Positions 39,140 to 47,785 of a stretch of DNA of 64,000 bases are shown one piece after another (position 1 is the first letter of the stretch; each line of letters begins with the position of its first letter). The stretch is from contig NZ_CP102845.1 in assembly GCF_013307435.2 (NCBI RefSeq), positions 310,001 to 374,000 on the forward strand, in the 5' to 3' direction. This stretch comes from Microvirga terrae. Lineage in GTDB: Bacteria; Pseudomonadota; Alphaproteobacteria; Rhizobiales; Beijerinckiaceae. The position numbers and the translations under genes were made by a program. The notes under the pieces were generated by a model. That model searched no databases, was not told where the DNA came from, and saw only the letters and a program-made list of their open reading frames with translations.

Positions 39140-40420
39140 ATGGCGCTTCGCGACACACAGGGCCGTCCGCTCGTCGCCGTGACCGGCATCGGCACGGTCA
39201 CGTCTCTCGGGCAGGGCAAGGACGACACCTGGGCGGCTCTCACGGCCGGCCGGTCCGGCATCCACCGGATCAACCGCTTCCCGACCGAGGGTCTGCGCAC
39301 CACGATTGCCGGCACCATCGACTCGGTCGACGTGGAGCCCTTCTGCGCGCCCATGCTGTCCGAGCGCCTCGCCATGCTGGCCGCCGAGGAGGCGGTCGGG
39401 CAGTCGGGGCTGGCCCAGGAGGACTTTCCGGGAGCGCTCTTCATCGCCGTGCCCCCGGTCGAGATGGAATGGCCGCAGCGCGAGGCGCTGGCCCAGGCCT
39501 CGGGCCAGGACGGGGACGTCACCTACAAGGATCTCCTCAAGGCAGCCGCCACAGGCCGTTTCAGGCCCTGGCACGACCTCTTCATCTTCGGCACGGTGGC
39601 CGACCGGGTGGCCGATCGCTTCGGCACCCGGGGCTCGCCCATCTCCCTGTCGACCGCCTGCTCGTCCGGCGCCACGGCGATCCAGCTCGGCGTCGAAGCG
39701 ATCCGCCGCGGCGAGACCGAGGCGGCGCTCTGCATCGGGACCGACGGGTCCGTGAACCCGGAATCGCTCATCCGCTTCTCGCTGCTCTCGGCGCTCTCGA
39801 CCCAGAACGAGAACCCGGAAGGGGCATCGAAGCCCTTCTCCAAGAACCGCGACGGCTTCGTCATGGGCGAGGGCGGCGCGGCCCTGGTGCTCGAGAACGC
39901 CGACAGCGCGAAGGCGCGCGGCGCCACGATCCTGGGCTACGTGCTCGGCTGCGGCGAGAAGGGCGACGGCTTCCACCGCACCCGCTCGTCCCCGGACGGC
40001 ATGCCGGCCATCACGGCGATCCGCCAGGCGCTCGAGGATGCCGGTGTCGTCCCGGAGGACATCGACTACATCAACGCCCACGGCACCTCGACCCCGGAGA
40101 ACGACAAGATGGAGGCCATGAGCTGCACCGCCGTGTTCGGCGAGCGCATGGCCGGCCTGCCGATCTCCTCGAACAAGTCGATGATCGGCCACACGCTCAC
40201 CGCGGCCGGTGCCGTCGAGGCCGTGATGTCGCTCATGACCATCGCCACGGGCCGCATCCCGCCGACCATCAACTACCAGGTGCCGGATCCGGCGATCCCG
40301 CTCGATGTTGTGCCGAACGTCGCCCGGGATGCCGAGGTGAACTACGTGCTCTCGAACTCGTTCGGCTTCGGCGGCCAGAATACCTGCCTCGTCTTCGGGG
40401 CCGAGCCGAAGGGAGCCTGA
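39140..40420 (+). CDS. fabF1XL: Beta-ketoacyl-ACP synthase II, catalytic
   Basis: 426 residues. Complete catalytic triad: C174 in LSTACSSGATAI, H314 in INAHGTSTPEND, H351 in MIGHTLTAAGAVE. Condenses acyl-ACP with malonyl-ACP. Immediately downstream of the residue-poor paralogue, with which it may form a heterodimer. GAGGAGAAGG precedes the ATG. Confidence 0.94.
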   Translation: MALRDTQGRPLVAVTGIGTVTSLGQGKDDTWAALTAGRSGIHRINRFPTEGLRTTIAGTIDSVDVEPFCAPMLSERLAMLAAEEAVGQSGLAQEDFPGALFIAVPPVEMEWPQREALAQASGQDGDVTYKDLLKAAATGRFRPWHDLFIFGTVADRVADRFGTRGSPISLSTACSSGATAIQLGVEAIRRGETEAALCIGTDGSVNPESLIRFSLLSALSTQNENPEGASKPFSKNRDGFVMGEGGAALVLENADSAKARGATILGYVLGCGEKGDGFHRTRSSPDGMPAITAIRQALEDAGVVPEDIDYINAHGTSTPENDKMEAMSCTAVFGERMAGLPISSNKSMIGHTLTAAGAVEAVMSLMTIATGRIPPTINYQVPDPAIPLDVVPNVARDAEVNYVLSNSFGFGGQNTCLVFGAEPKGA

Positions 40421-40441
40421 GGCCATGAGGAGCGTGAGACC

Positions 40442-41188
40442 ATGACCCGGGTTCTGGTGACGGGCGGAGCCAAGGGCGTCGGCGCCGCCATCGTGCGGGC
40501 GCTGGTCGCGGGCGGCCACGATGTCGACTTCACCTACCGGTCCTCGGGCGAGGCCGCCAGGACGCTGGCCGACGAGCTGATGCAGACGAGCCCCGGCCGC
40601 ACCATCCGGGCCCATGAGGTCGACCTCGCCGACAAGGCGGCCCTGGAGGCCTTCTGCGAGGCGGTCGAGGGCGAGAGCTTCTTCGGGCTCGTCCACAATG
40701 CCGGCCAGCCCTACGACGCGCTCGCCGCCATGATGCAGCAGGACAAGGCCGAAGCGGCCATGCAGGTGAACTTCTGGTCGCTCACCCGGATTGCGAAAGC
40801 GCTCATGCGCGGCATGATCCGGGCCAAGGCCGGCCGCATCGTGGCCATCGGGTCGGTGGCGGCGCTCCAGGGCAATCCCGGCAATGCCGCCTATGCGGCG
40901 TCCAAGGGAGCGCTGATCTCCTATTGCCGCACCCTCTCGATCGAGACCGCCAAGCGGGGCGTCACGGTCAACGTGATCGCGCCGGGCTTCATCGACACCG
41001 ACATGATGGCCCCTTATGCGGCCTATCGCGACAGTATGGAGAAGCAGATCCCGGCCGGCCGCTTCGCCAAGCCGGAGGAGATCGCGGGCCTCGCGGCCTT
41101 TCTCCTGTCCGAACCGGCCGCCTACATCACCGGCGCGGTCCTGCCCATCGACGGCGGGCTCACGTCGATGCTGGGCGTGCATCGGTAG
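40442..41188 (+). CDS. SDR-family 3-oxoacyl-ACP reductase (FabG-like)
   Basis: 248 residues. Cofactor loop VTGGAKGVGAA, NAG motif LVHNAGQPY, catalytic Ser in IGSVAALQGN and YxxxK in YAASKGAL. The Arg in FTYRSSGE suggests NADPH. It would reduce ketoacyl-AcpXL in the elongation cycle. Tight spacing (21 bases) after fabF1XL puts it in the operon. Confidence 0.9.
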   Translation: MTRVLVTGGAKGVGAAIVRALVAGGHDVDFTYRSSGEAARTLADELMQTSPGRTIRAHEVDLADKAALEAFCEAVEGESFFGLVHNAGQPYDALAAMMQQDKAEAAMQVNFWSLTRIAKALMRGMIRAKAGRIVAIGSVAALQGNPGNAAYAASKGALISYCRTLSIETAKRGVTVNVIAPGFIDTDMMAPYAAYRDSMEKQIPAGRFAKPEEIAGLAAFLLSEPAAYITGAVLPIDGGLTSMLGVHR

Positions 41189-41240
41189 GCTGCCCTGCGA
41201 TCCTCCGCGCCGTTGCTTCGCCGGAGGATGACGCTCTCGC

Positions 41241-41270
41241 CGTCATCACCGGCACAGGGCCGGCCATGAC
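41241..41270. repeat. Family B repeat, half copy
   Basis: CGTCATCACCGGC, a short loop, then GGGCCGGCCATGAC: outer ends of a family B unit with the middle missing. It sits between the SDR and dehydrogenase genes, interrupting the operon spacing (250 bases). Confidence 0.65.
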
Positions 41271-41438
41271 AGGCGGAGGGCGGGACGACAGGAGAGGCCG
41301 TTCGTCCCCCCACGCGTCCTTCGGCAACGACACAAAACTTGTCATCGGCGCCTCGGCCCTTTAAGCCGCCGGGAACGATTGTCTCCGTGATCGCCGCGCC
41401 TTGAGATGCAGGCAGACACACGACCAGGATTGGCTTTC

Positions 41439-42461
41439 ATGCGCTCCCTTCAGCTCTTCGGCGACCGTGATCTCCGCATCACCGAGATCGAGCCTCCGCC
41501 GCCGCCGGCGCCCGGCGAGGTGCAGGTGCGGGTCAAGGCGCTCGCCCTCAACTACCTCGACGTCTGGGGCTTTCGCGGCATGGCCTTCGCCAAGCGCAAG
41601 ATGCCGCAGGCCGTCGGCGTCGAGGCCTCGGGCGAGATCGCGGCCGTCGGCGAGGGCGTCACCCGGTTCAAGGCGGGCGATCCGGTCTCCATGTACGGGG
41701 CCGAGACCTGCGGCCATTGCAAGGCCTGCCGGAAAGGCTGGGACAATCTGTGCGAGAACGTCGCCGGCATCATGGGCTTTCATATCGACGGCTTCGCCCG
41801 CGAGCTGATCAACCGGCCCGAGCGGCTCGTGATCCCGGTGCCGCAGGGCGTGTCCTTCGAGCAGGCCGCCTGCGCGCCGATCGGGTTCGGCACCGTGCAG
41901 CACATGCTGTTCGACAATGCCAGGCTGGAGCCGGGCGAATCGATCCTCGTCCATGCGGGCGGCTCCGGGATCGGCACCGCGGCGATCAAGATGGCCAAGG
42001 CCATCGGCTGCACGGTCTACACGACCGTCGGCGACGACGAGAAGGGCGAGAAGGCGAAGGCACTCGGGGCCGATCACGTCGTCAACTACCGCACCGAACG
42101 CTTCGAGGGCGAGGTGCGCCGCCTGACCAAGCGAAAAGGGGTCGACGTGGTGTTCGAGCATGTGGGCGCCGAGACGTGGAACGGCTCGCTCCTCTGCCTC
42201 AAGCGCGGCGGGCGCCTCGTGACCTGCGGGTCGACCTCGGGGGTGTCCACCACCATGAACCTGATGCAGCTCTTTCAGCAGCAGTACCGGATCTTCGGCT
42301 CCTTCGGCTGCCGGATCGAGAACATCGCGCAGTCGCTGGACAAGATGGCCGGGGGCATGAACCCGGTCATCGACGCGGTCTTCCCGCTCGACGAGTTCCG
42401 ACACGGCCTGGAGCGGCTCGAAGGCCGGAAAGTCTTCGGCAAGGTGATCGTGACGTTCTGA
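41439..42461 (+). CDS. adh2XL: Zinc-binding alcohol dehydrogenase/quinone-reductase-like (MDR) of the VLCFA locus
   Basis: 340 residues from the ATG at 41439 (AGGA upstream); an upstream ATG at 41406 is possible. Structural zinc cysteines in ETCGHCKACRKGWDNLCENV, Rossmann motif HAGGSGIGTAAIKMA. A dehydrogenase is a regular member of the rhizobial acpXL-lpxXL cluster, though its step is not settled; it may act as an enoyl reductase. Confidence 0.88.
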   Translation: MRSLQLFGDRDLRITEIEPPPPPAPGEVQVRVKALALNYLDVWGFRGMAFAKRKMPQAVGVEASGEIAAVGEGVTRFKAGDPVSMYGAETCGHCKACRKGWDNLCENVAGIMGFHIDGFARELINRPERLVIPVPQGVSFEQAACAPIGFGTVQHMLFDNARLEPGESILVHAGGSGIGTAAIKMAKAIGCTVYTTVGDDEKGEKAKALGADHVVNYRTERFEGEVRRLTKRKGVDVVFEHVGAETWNGSLLCLKRGGRLVTCGSTSGVSTTMNLMQLFQQQYRIFGSFGCRIENIAQSLDKMAGGMNPVIDAVFPLDEFRHGLERLEGRKVFGKVIVTF

Positions 42462-42609
42462 ACCAAGCACGGCCGCGGGAGCAATTCGCCGCGACCGTCG
42501 GTCTTGACGAACCAGGCTGCCTTCGAAAAAGACGCGGGACTTTTTCTTCTTCACCTTCTTTTTCCATCGCCGGCCTCGAGCCGGCTCACCGTGCCAGGAT
42601 CAGAACCCC

Positions 42610-43566
42610 GTGCAGCAGCCCCACCGGTCCCGCAATTTCGTGTCGCGTCTTATCGGAACCGTCATGGTCGGCGTCGTCCGTGGCGTCTTCGCCTTTGCGC
42701 GCGCTCTGGGCCCGGAGCGGTCCGGCGCTGTCGGCGCCGCGATCACCCGCACCTTCGGCCCGCTGCTGAAGGCGCACAAGACGGCGCTGGCCAACATTCG
42801 GGCCGCCTACCCGGAGAAATCCGACGCCGAGGTGAAGGCCCTGGCGCTCGCCGCCTGGGACAATCTCGGCCGCACGGGCGGCGAGTATCCCCATCTCGGC
42901 CGGCTGTTCGACTTCGACCCCGACAGCACCGTGCCGGGCCGCACCGAGGTCGACGGCATCGATCACTTCCTGAGCCTCAGGGACGACGGCCGGCCGGGAC
43001 TCATCTTCTCCGCCCATCTGGCCAATTGGGAATTGCCCGCCATCTGCGCGGCGCGCTTCGGGCTCGACACCACGGCGGTGTTCCGCGCGCCCAACGATCC
43101 GGCCATCGCCCGCGTCCTGCACGAGATCCGCAGCGAGACCATGGGCAACCTGGAGGCGGCCCGCCAGGGCGCGGCCTTCGCCATGCAGGGGGCGCTGGAG
43201 AAGGGCGGTCATCTCGGCATGCTCATCGACCAGCATTTCACCCGCGGGGTGATCGTCGATTTCATGGGACGCCCGGCCCTGGTGAACCCGATTCTGGGAA
43301 AATTCGCCCGCCGGTTCGACTGCCCGGTCCACGGGGTGCGGGTGATCCGTCTGCCCAACCACCGCTTCCGCCTGCAGCTCACCCCGCCGCTCGACCTGCC
43401 CCGTGATCCGGACGGCCAGATCAACGTGCAGGGCGCCATGCAGGCCATGACCTCCGTGGTCGAGGAATGGGTGAAGGAGCATCCGGAGCAATGGCTGTGG
43501 ATGCACCGCCGCTGGCGGGTGCCTGCTCGGGCATCGGACCCGAAAGCGGGATCTCCTTCTCATTGA
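42610..43566 (+). CDS. lpxXL: Lipid A very-long-chain acyltransferase
   Basis: 318 residues, GTG start. LpxL/HtrB fold with the HX4E motif in FSAHLANWELPA (H136, E141) and an N-terminal hydrophobic helix (about 12-32). Transfers the AcpXL-bound chain to lipid A at the inner membrane. The last dozen residues (ARASDPKAGSPSH) are coded by a family A repeat remnant (43531-43550). Last gene of the cluster. Confidence 0.92.
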   Translation: MQQPHRSRNFVSRLIGTVMVGVVRGVFAFARALGPERSGAVGAAITRTFGPLLKAHKTALANIRAAYPEKSDAEVKALALAAWDNLGRTGGEYPHLGRLFDFDPDSTVPGRTEVDGIDHFLSLRDDGRPGLIFSAHLANWELPAICAARFGLDTTAVFRAPNDPAIARVLHEIRSETMGNLEAARQGAAFAMQGALEKGGHLGMLIDQHFTRGVIVDFMGRPALVNPILGKFARRFDCPVHGVRVIRLPNHRFRLQLTPPLDLPRDPDGQINVQGAMQAMTSVVEEWVKEHPEQWLWMHRRWRVPARASDPKAGSPSH

Positions 43567-43633
43567 CGCGGTTCCTGGTTCGTATAATGCGCTCGCGTTC
43601 AAAGTAACGTGAGTTCCCCTCGAGGCTGATTTC

Positions 43634-44389
43634 GTGTTCGATAGCGGCACCATGGCGTCCCGTTTGACACTGACTCTGGCGGCCCTCGGTCTCGCCGCTC
43701 TTCTTCAGCCTGCTCTGGCGGACCCGCCGCGCGCGGTCGTCGAGCTGTTCACCAGCCAGGGATGCTCGTCCTGCCCGCCGGCCGACGAGCTCCTCGTGGA
43801 ATATTCCCGCCAGCCGGACATCATCGCGCTCTCCCTGCCGGTCAATTACTGGGATTATCTCGGCTGGAAGGACACGCTCGCCCATGTGTCCTTCACCGAG
43901 CGCCAGAAGGCCTATGCCCATTCGCGCAAGGACCGGCAGGTCTTCACCCCGCAGATCATCGTCAACGGCAAGAAGTCCTGCATCGGCTCCGACCGGGACC
44001 AGGTCGAACAGGCCATTCAGGCCACGTCGAAAGGCCGCAAGACCCTGCCGGTGAACGTGACCGTCAACGAGCAGAACGGTCAGGTGACGATCGTCGTCGA
44101 GGAGACCCAGGACACGACGCAGCGTGCGGCCGAACTGTGGGTGCTGCCGGTCCTGAAGGCCAAGACGGTGCCGATCGAGCGCGGCGAGAACCGGGGCAAG
44201 ACGATCACCTACGCCAATGTGGTGCGCGGCCTGACCAGGGTCGGCGAATGGCTCGGCGGCTCGGCGCGGTTCGAGGTGCCGCTCGAGACCGCGCGCAGCG
44301 GCGGCGATGCCTATGTGGTGCTTCTGCAGAGCACCGATGCCGCACGACCCGGGATCATTCTCGGGGCGGCCAGGGGTCCCGGGTTCTAG
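43634..44389 (+). CDS. DUF1223 thioredoxin-like secreted protein
   Basis: 251 residues. Signal peptide ending QPALAD, then AVVELFTSQGCSSCPPADELL with a CxxC pair (C44, C47), and FTPQIIVNGKKSCIG. DUF1223 proteins are exported and thioredoxin-like; function is unproven. GTG at 43634 has GAGG upstream; an ATG at 43652 is an alternative start that keeps the signal peptide. Confidence 0.87.
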   Translation: MFDSGTMASRLTLTLAALGLAALLQPALADPPRAVVELFTSQGCSSCPPADELLVEYSRQPDIIALSLPVNYWDYLGWKDTLAHVSFTERQKAYAHSRKDRQVFTPQIIVNGKKSCIGSDRDQVEQAIQATSKGRKTLPVNVTVNEQNGQVTIVVEETQDTTQRAAELWVLPVLKAKTVPIERGENRGKTITYANVVRGLTRVGEWLGGSARFEVPLETARSGGDAYVVLLQSTDAARPGIILGAARGPGF

Positions 44390-44421
44390 TTCGGCTTCCA
44401 CGTCTCCGAAGGGCGCCTCCC

Positions 44422-45033
44422 TCAGGGCAGGATGATGACCTTGTTGGGCAGTTCGTCCACGTCGTCGAGGCGGGGTGGGGCGTGCTCGGCCAGGATCGCC
44501 CCCGTGCGCCGGATCGCCACGATCAGGCCTTCGGTCATGCGCCCGTCCCGGATCGTCCGGGTCAGGTCGGCGACGATGTCGGCCCAGACGGTCGCGTCGA
44601 CCCGGTCGGCGATCCCCGTATCGGCCAGGATCTCGGCGTGGTGCTCGGCGAGCGCCAGATAGATCAGCACCCCCGTCTTCTCCCGGGTCCGGGTGAGCCC
44701 CCGGCGCAGGAATTCGCGAGAGGCGGCCTCATGACCCTGAGCCTGCTTGAGGGAGCGCGGCACGAGGGCGTAGCGCAGCTTCGGCCAGGAGAGGACGAGG
44801 CCCAGGGCGAGCGCCACCGCGAGCTGGATCAGGAAGATCCGCGACGTGCTGATCGACGTGAGCCAGATCAGCGGCCAGGGCGTGACCAGGGCGGCGAGAA
44901 GCGCCCAGAGCAGCGGGATTTCACGGTAATGCCCCGCCTGCTCGGCGAGCACGAGCACGATCTCCCCGGAGGTGTCGTCCTCCACGTCGCTGATCGCCTG
45001 GGCGAGGCGCGCCTGATCGTCGGGTGAAATCAT
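44422..45033 (-). CDS. TPM-domain membrane protein
   Basis: 203 residues. Begins as a TPM domain (ISPDDQARLAQAISDVEDDTSGEIVLVLAE), then two membrane helices (about 40-85), then the second half of the TPM domain (GVLIYLALAEHHAEILAD). Its ATG directly follows the TAG of the upstream TPM gene. Second TPM protein of a lemA-tpm-tpm cassette. Role unknown; possibly envelope maintenance. Confidence 0.86.
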   Translation of the reverse strand: MISPDDQARLAQAISDVEDDTSGEIVLVLAEQAGHYREIPLLWALLAALVTPWPLIWLTSISTSRIFLIQLAVALALGLVLSWPKLRYALVPRSLKQAQGHEAASREFLRRGLTRTREKTGVLIYLALAEHHAEILADTGIADRVDATVWADIVADLTRTIRDGRMTEGLIVAIRRTGAILAEHAPPRLDDVDELPNKVIILP

Positions 45034-45963
45034 CTACCAGCTCCCCGAGGCGCCGCCGCCGCCCGACGAGCCGCCGCCTCCGGAGAAGCCGCCCCCGCCG
45101 GACCATCCGCCGCCTCCGCCGGACCACCCGCCACCACCCGGCCAGCCGCCGGTGGTGACGATCCAGGGGCCGCGCCGCCCCCGTCTGACGCCCTGCGTCC
45201 GGCCGGCCCCCATCATGCGCGAGATGAGGAAGAACAGGATCAGCAGGAACACGAAAGCGATTACCGGGTCGATGCTCGTGGCGCCGTCCTCACGCACCTC
45301 GGCCCGGCGGTGCCATTCCTCCGCGTCCCCGGTCAGAATTGACAGCATGGCATCGACGCCCGCATCGATGCCGCCGGAAAAATTGCCCTTCTGGAACTGC
45401 GGCGCGATCGCCGTGGTGATGATGACCTTGGACAGCGCGTCGGTGAGCGCGCCCTCCAACCCGTAGCCCACCTCGATGCGCACCTTCCGCTCCTGCGGGG
45501 CCACGACGAGGAGGGCGCCGTTGTCCTTCTGCTTCTGGCCGAGCTGCCAGTGCCGGAAGAGGCGGTTGGCGTAATCCTCGATCGGATAGCCTTCCAGCGA
45601 GGGCACGGTCGCGACCACTACCTGGTCGGTGGTCTTGTCCTCGTGGGCCTTCAATTTGGCCTCGAGGGCCGTCCGCTCCTCGGGTTTGAGAAGGTTCGCC
45701 GCATCGACGACGCGGCCGGTCAGCTGGGGGAAGGTCTGGGCGAGAGCGGGGAGAGACCCGAGAAGGATGAGGAGAGAGAGGAAGAGCGCCGCCCATCGTC
45801 TTCCCCCGCTGCGCGAAGAGGACGCGGTGGAGATGGAGCAATCCGGCGGAGACTCTCCGTCATGGCTGGGCTTGTGCCGGCCATCCCGATGCTGAAAAGC
45901 GCCACGCTCTTCGTGATCGGGATCACCGGCACCGGGCCGGTGATGACGGGGTGGAGTGATCAT
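45034..45963 (-). CDS. YgcG-like TPM-domain protein with Gly-rich tail
   Basis: 309 residues. Signal-like helix about 56-76 (RRWAALFLSLLILLGSLPAL), TPM domain about 80-215 (GRVVDAANLLKPEERTALEA, QVVVATVPSLEGYPIEDYAN, DNGALLVVAPQERKVRIEVG), a second membrane helix, and a C-terminal Gly/Ser/Trp tail. Start problem: the only ATG is at 45963, four bases after lemA, and residues about 5-36 are coded by family B repeat copy 4. No ATG, GTG or TTG lies between the repeat and the signal helix. Confidence 0.85.
   Translation of the reverse strand: MITPPRHHRPGAGDPDHEERGAFQHRDGRHKPSHDGESPPDCSISTASSSRSGGRRWAALFLSLLILLGSLPALAQTFPQLTGRVVDAANLLKPEERTALEAKLKAHEDKTTDQVVVATVPSLEGYPIEDYANRLFRHWQLGQKQKDNGALLVVAPQERKVRIEVGYGLEGALTDALSKVIITTAIAPQFQKGNFSGGIDAGVDAMLSILTGDAEEWHRRAEVREDGATSIDPVIAFVFLLILFFLISRMMGAGRTQGVRRGRRGPWIVTTGGWPGGGGWSGGGGGWSGGGGFSGGGGSSGGGGASGSW
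45858..45949. repeat. Family B palindromic repeat, copy 4, inside the 5' end of a TPM gene
   Basis: Left hairpin ATGGCTGGG-CTTGTG-CCGGCCAT, core with AAAGCGCCACGCTCTTCGTGATC, right hairpin ATCACCGGC and GCCGGTGAT. One of the best preserved copies. Unlike the others it lies in an open reading frame. Confidence 0.85.
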
Positions 45964-45967
45964 CCGT

Positions 45968-46573
45968 CTAGAACTTCACCTCGGGCGGACGGTCGGAGCC
46001 GGCCGTGGCCGTGAAGGTCTCCATGGGCTTGGCGTCCGGATAGACGATGGAGGCGATCCAGCGGCCGGGGATCGTGCGCAGTTCCGTGTTGTAGGCCTGC
46101 ACGGTCGAAATGTAGTCGCGCCGGGCCACCGCGATGCGGTTCTCGGTGCCTTCGAGTTGGGACTGCAGGGCAAGGAAATTGGCGTTCGACTTCAGCTCCG
46201 GATAGCGCTCGACGGTGGCGAGCAGCCGGCCCAGCGCCCCGGAGAGCTGGTTCTGGGCCTCCTGGAACTGACGGAACTTTTCGGGATCCGTGATCGTGGA
46301 GGCGTCGACCTGGACCTGCGTGGCCCGGGCGCGGGCCTCCGTCACCTGGGTCAGCACCTCGCGCTCCTGCTGGGCGAAGCCCTTCACGGTCTCGACCAGG
46401 TTGGGGATCAGGTCGGCCCGGCGCTGATACTGGTTCTGCACCTCGCTCCAGGCGGCTTTGGCCTGCTCCTGCAGGGTCGGAACATTGTTGATGCCGCAGG
46501 CCGACAGCCCGAACGCCAGAAGCATGCCGGTGAGGGCGACGCGGATCCGGGCCGGTAAAAGCAGGGCTGTCAT
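45968..46573 (-). CDS. lemA: LemA-family lipoprotein-like protein
   Basis: 201 residues. Signal with lipobox LSACG (about residue 23-26), then LemA blocks WSEVQNQYQRRADLIPNLVE, GFAQQEREVLTQVTEARA, LGRLLATVERYPELKSNANF and YNTELRTIPGRW. Coiled-coil architecture. LemA genes are commonly followed by TPM genes, as here. ATG at 46573 chosen because it starts the signal. Confidence 0.94.
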   Translation of the reverse strand: MTALLLPARIRVALTGMLLAFGLSACGINNVPTLQEQAKAAWSEVQNQYQRRADLIPNLVETVKGFAQQEREVLTQVTEARARATQVQVDASTITDPEKFRQFQEAQNQLSGALGRLLATVERYPELKSNANFLALQSQLEGTENRIAVARRDYISTVQAYNTELRTIPGRWIASIVYPDAKPMETFTATAGSDRPPEVKF

Positions 46574-46774
46574 GTCTGTCCTTCTCGCGATTCGGGTCCG
46601 GGAACCTTTGCTGGGATCAACACATGGGGCAGGCACGCTCTTTCAACAAGCCGCTTTCGGTCAGCCGTGCACATCGGATTGGATCCTGCCGGCGCGGCAG
46701 GCCCGCATCGTCCGGACGGCCTAGGCGGTCATTCATCCAACCGGCCGAATTGCGCGGGAATCCGAAGCGATACA

Positions 46775-46788
46775 CAGTATCGATACTG
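46775..46788. promoter_or_regulatory. Perfect 14-bp palindrome upstream of lemA
   Basis: CAGTATCGATACTG, self-complementary, about 200 bases before the lemA start. The adjacent GATACA repeats part of it. The 286-base gap 46574-46859 has no gene. Possible operator for the lemA-tpm-tpm unit; no regulator known. Confidence 0.35.
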
Positions 46789-46859
46789 GCTTTAGCGGCC
46801 AGGTCCTCCCGAAACTTCGGAGGTGGCATGGGGGCATGCTGCCTCCGCTTTCTTTGGCC

Positions 46860-47348
46860 TCAGGAGATCTTTCCGTCGATCCCGGCGGGGCCTGTCTTCC
46901 GCCCTCCGATGATCGCCCAGTAGACGAGGCCGGCGACCGCCCCGGTGAGGCCGAGCACGAGGCTCACATGCAGTTCCGCCGGCGAGGCGATCCGGGCGGA
47001 TCCGCGCAGGATGAAGGGCACGGCTGCCGTCAGGGTGGCGGTGGCGAGCGCATGCCAGAGGAGGCTGCGCATGCCCAGCACCTCGCTCACGACCGCGATC
47101 ATGAGCGGGGGCAGGACCAGCAGGGTGAAGACGATCCGGCCGACAGTCAGGAACGCGCCCTCCACGATCGGCCCGGGATCCTCGGCGGCGAACACCGCAT
47201 CCACCAGGGACCAGAAGCCGACGAACAGCGTGTCGCCCGTGAGCACCGCCATGACGGGATCGACGATGGACGCGATGAGGAAGAAGGTGCCGCTCGCGCC
47301 GATGGCGATGAGAAGCGCAAAGGGGATCAGGAGAAGCCAGCGGATCAT
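46860..47348 (-). CDS. Multi-pass membrane hypothetical protein
   Basis: 162 residues with four hydrophobic helices (about 5-27, 65-88, 100-118, 126-148). No known family recognised. Its start overlaps the stop of the next membrane gene by 4 bases, so the pair is translated together. Confidence 0.75.
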   Translation of the reverse strand: MIRWLLLIPFALLIAIGASGTFFLIASIVDPVMAVLTGDTLFVGFWSLVDAVFAAEDPGPIVEGAFLTVGRIVFTLLVLPPLMIAVVSEVLGMRSLLWHALATATLTAAVPFILRGSARIASPAELHVSLVLGLTGAVAGLVYWAIIGGRKTGPAGIDGKIS

Positions 47349-47785
47349 GCGGCGTCTATAGCATGCGGCCTGTCAGGCGTCTGCGTGATGGCGATCCGCC
47401 AGTAGACCCAGCCACAGAGAGCACCAGCGAACGTCGCCGCCGGGAAGAAGCGCTGATCGTTCAGTCCTCTGGGAAAGCTCCAATCATAGGCGAGGAAGGC
47501 AAACCCCAGGCCGAGAGCGGCTCCCCCGACGGCGTGGATCCAGAGCGAGCGCCATCTGAAGAAGAGTCCGAGCAGTGCCAGAATCAACGAGACGGGAAAA
47601 ATGCTCATGAAAACAAGCGGGACACCGAATAATGCGAAAAGCGCCAGCCCTTCGAAAGCCGACCTGTAAGAGAACGTCTGGGGATTCAAGGCGATTCCCA
47701 GAAGAAGTGATAGAAAGCCAGTCAAGAGTGGCGCGACGACATTCGCTAGGCCGACGGCGATCAGGCTGACAAGGAGGTGCCTCAT
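47345..47785 (-). CDS. Multi-pass membrane hypothetical protein
   Basis: 146 residues with four hydrophobic helices; ends CGWVYWRIAITQTPDRPHA. Similar size and topology to the downstream overlapping gene, so they may form one complex. Contains slightly more A/T codons than neighbours. Function unknown. Confidence 0.75.
   Translation of the reverse strand: MRHLLVSLIAVGLANVVAPLLTGFLSLLLGIALNPQTFSYRSAFEGLALFALFGVPLVFMSIFPVSLILALLGLFFRWRSLWIHAVGGAALGLGFAFLAYDWSFPRGLNDQRFFPAATFAGALCGWVYWRIAITQTPDRPHAIDAA

Noticed and set aside
39116..41182. A 688-codon open frame opposite fabF1XL and the SDR gene
   Set aside because: Same antisense artefact; both plus-strand genes have complete active sites.
46617..46829. 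A 70-codon minus-strand frame upstream of lemA
   Set aside because: No ribosome site, no recognisable features, and it covers the palindrome region.
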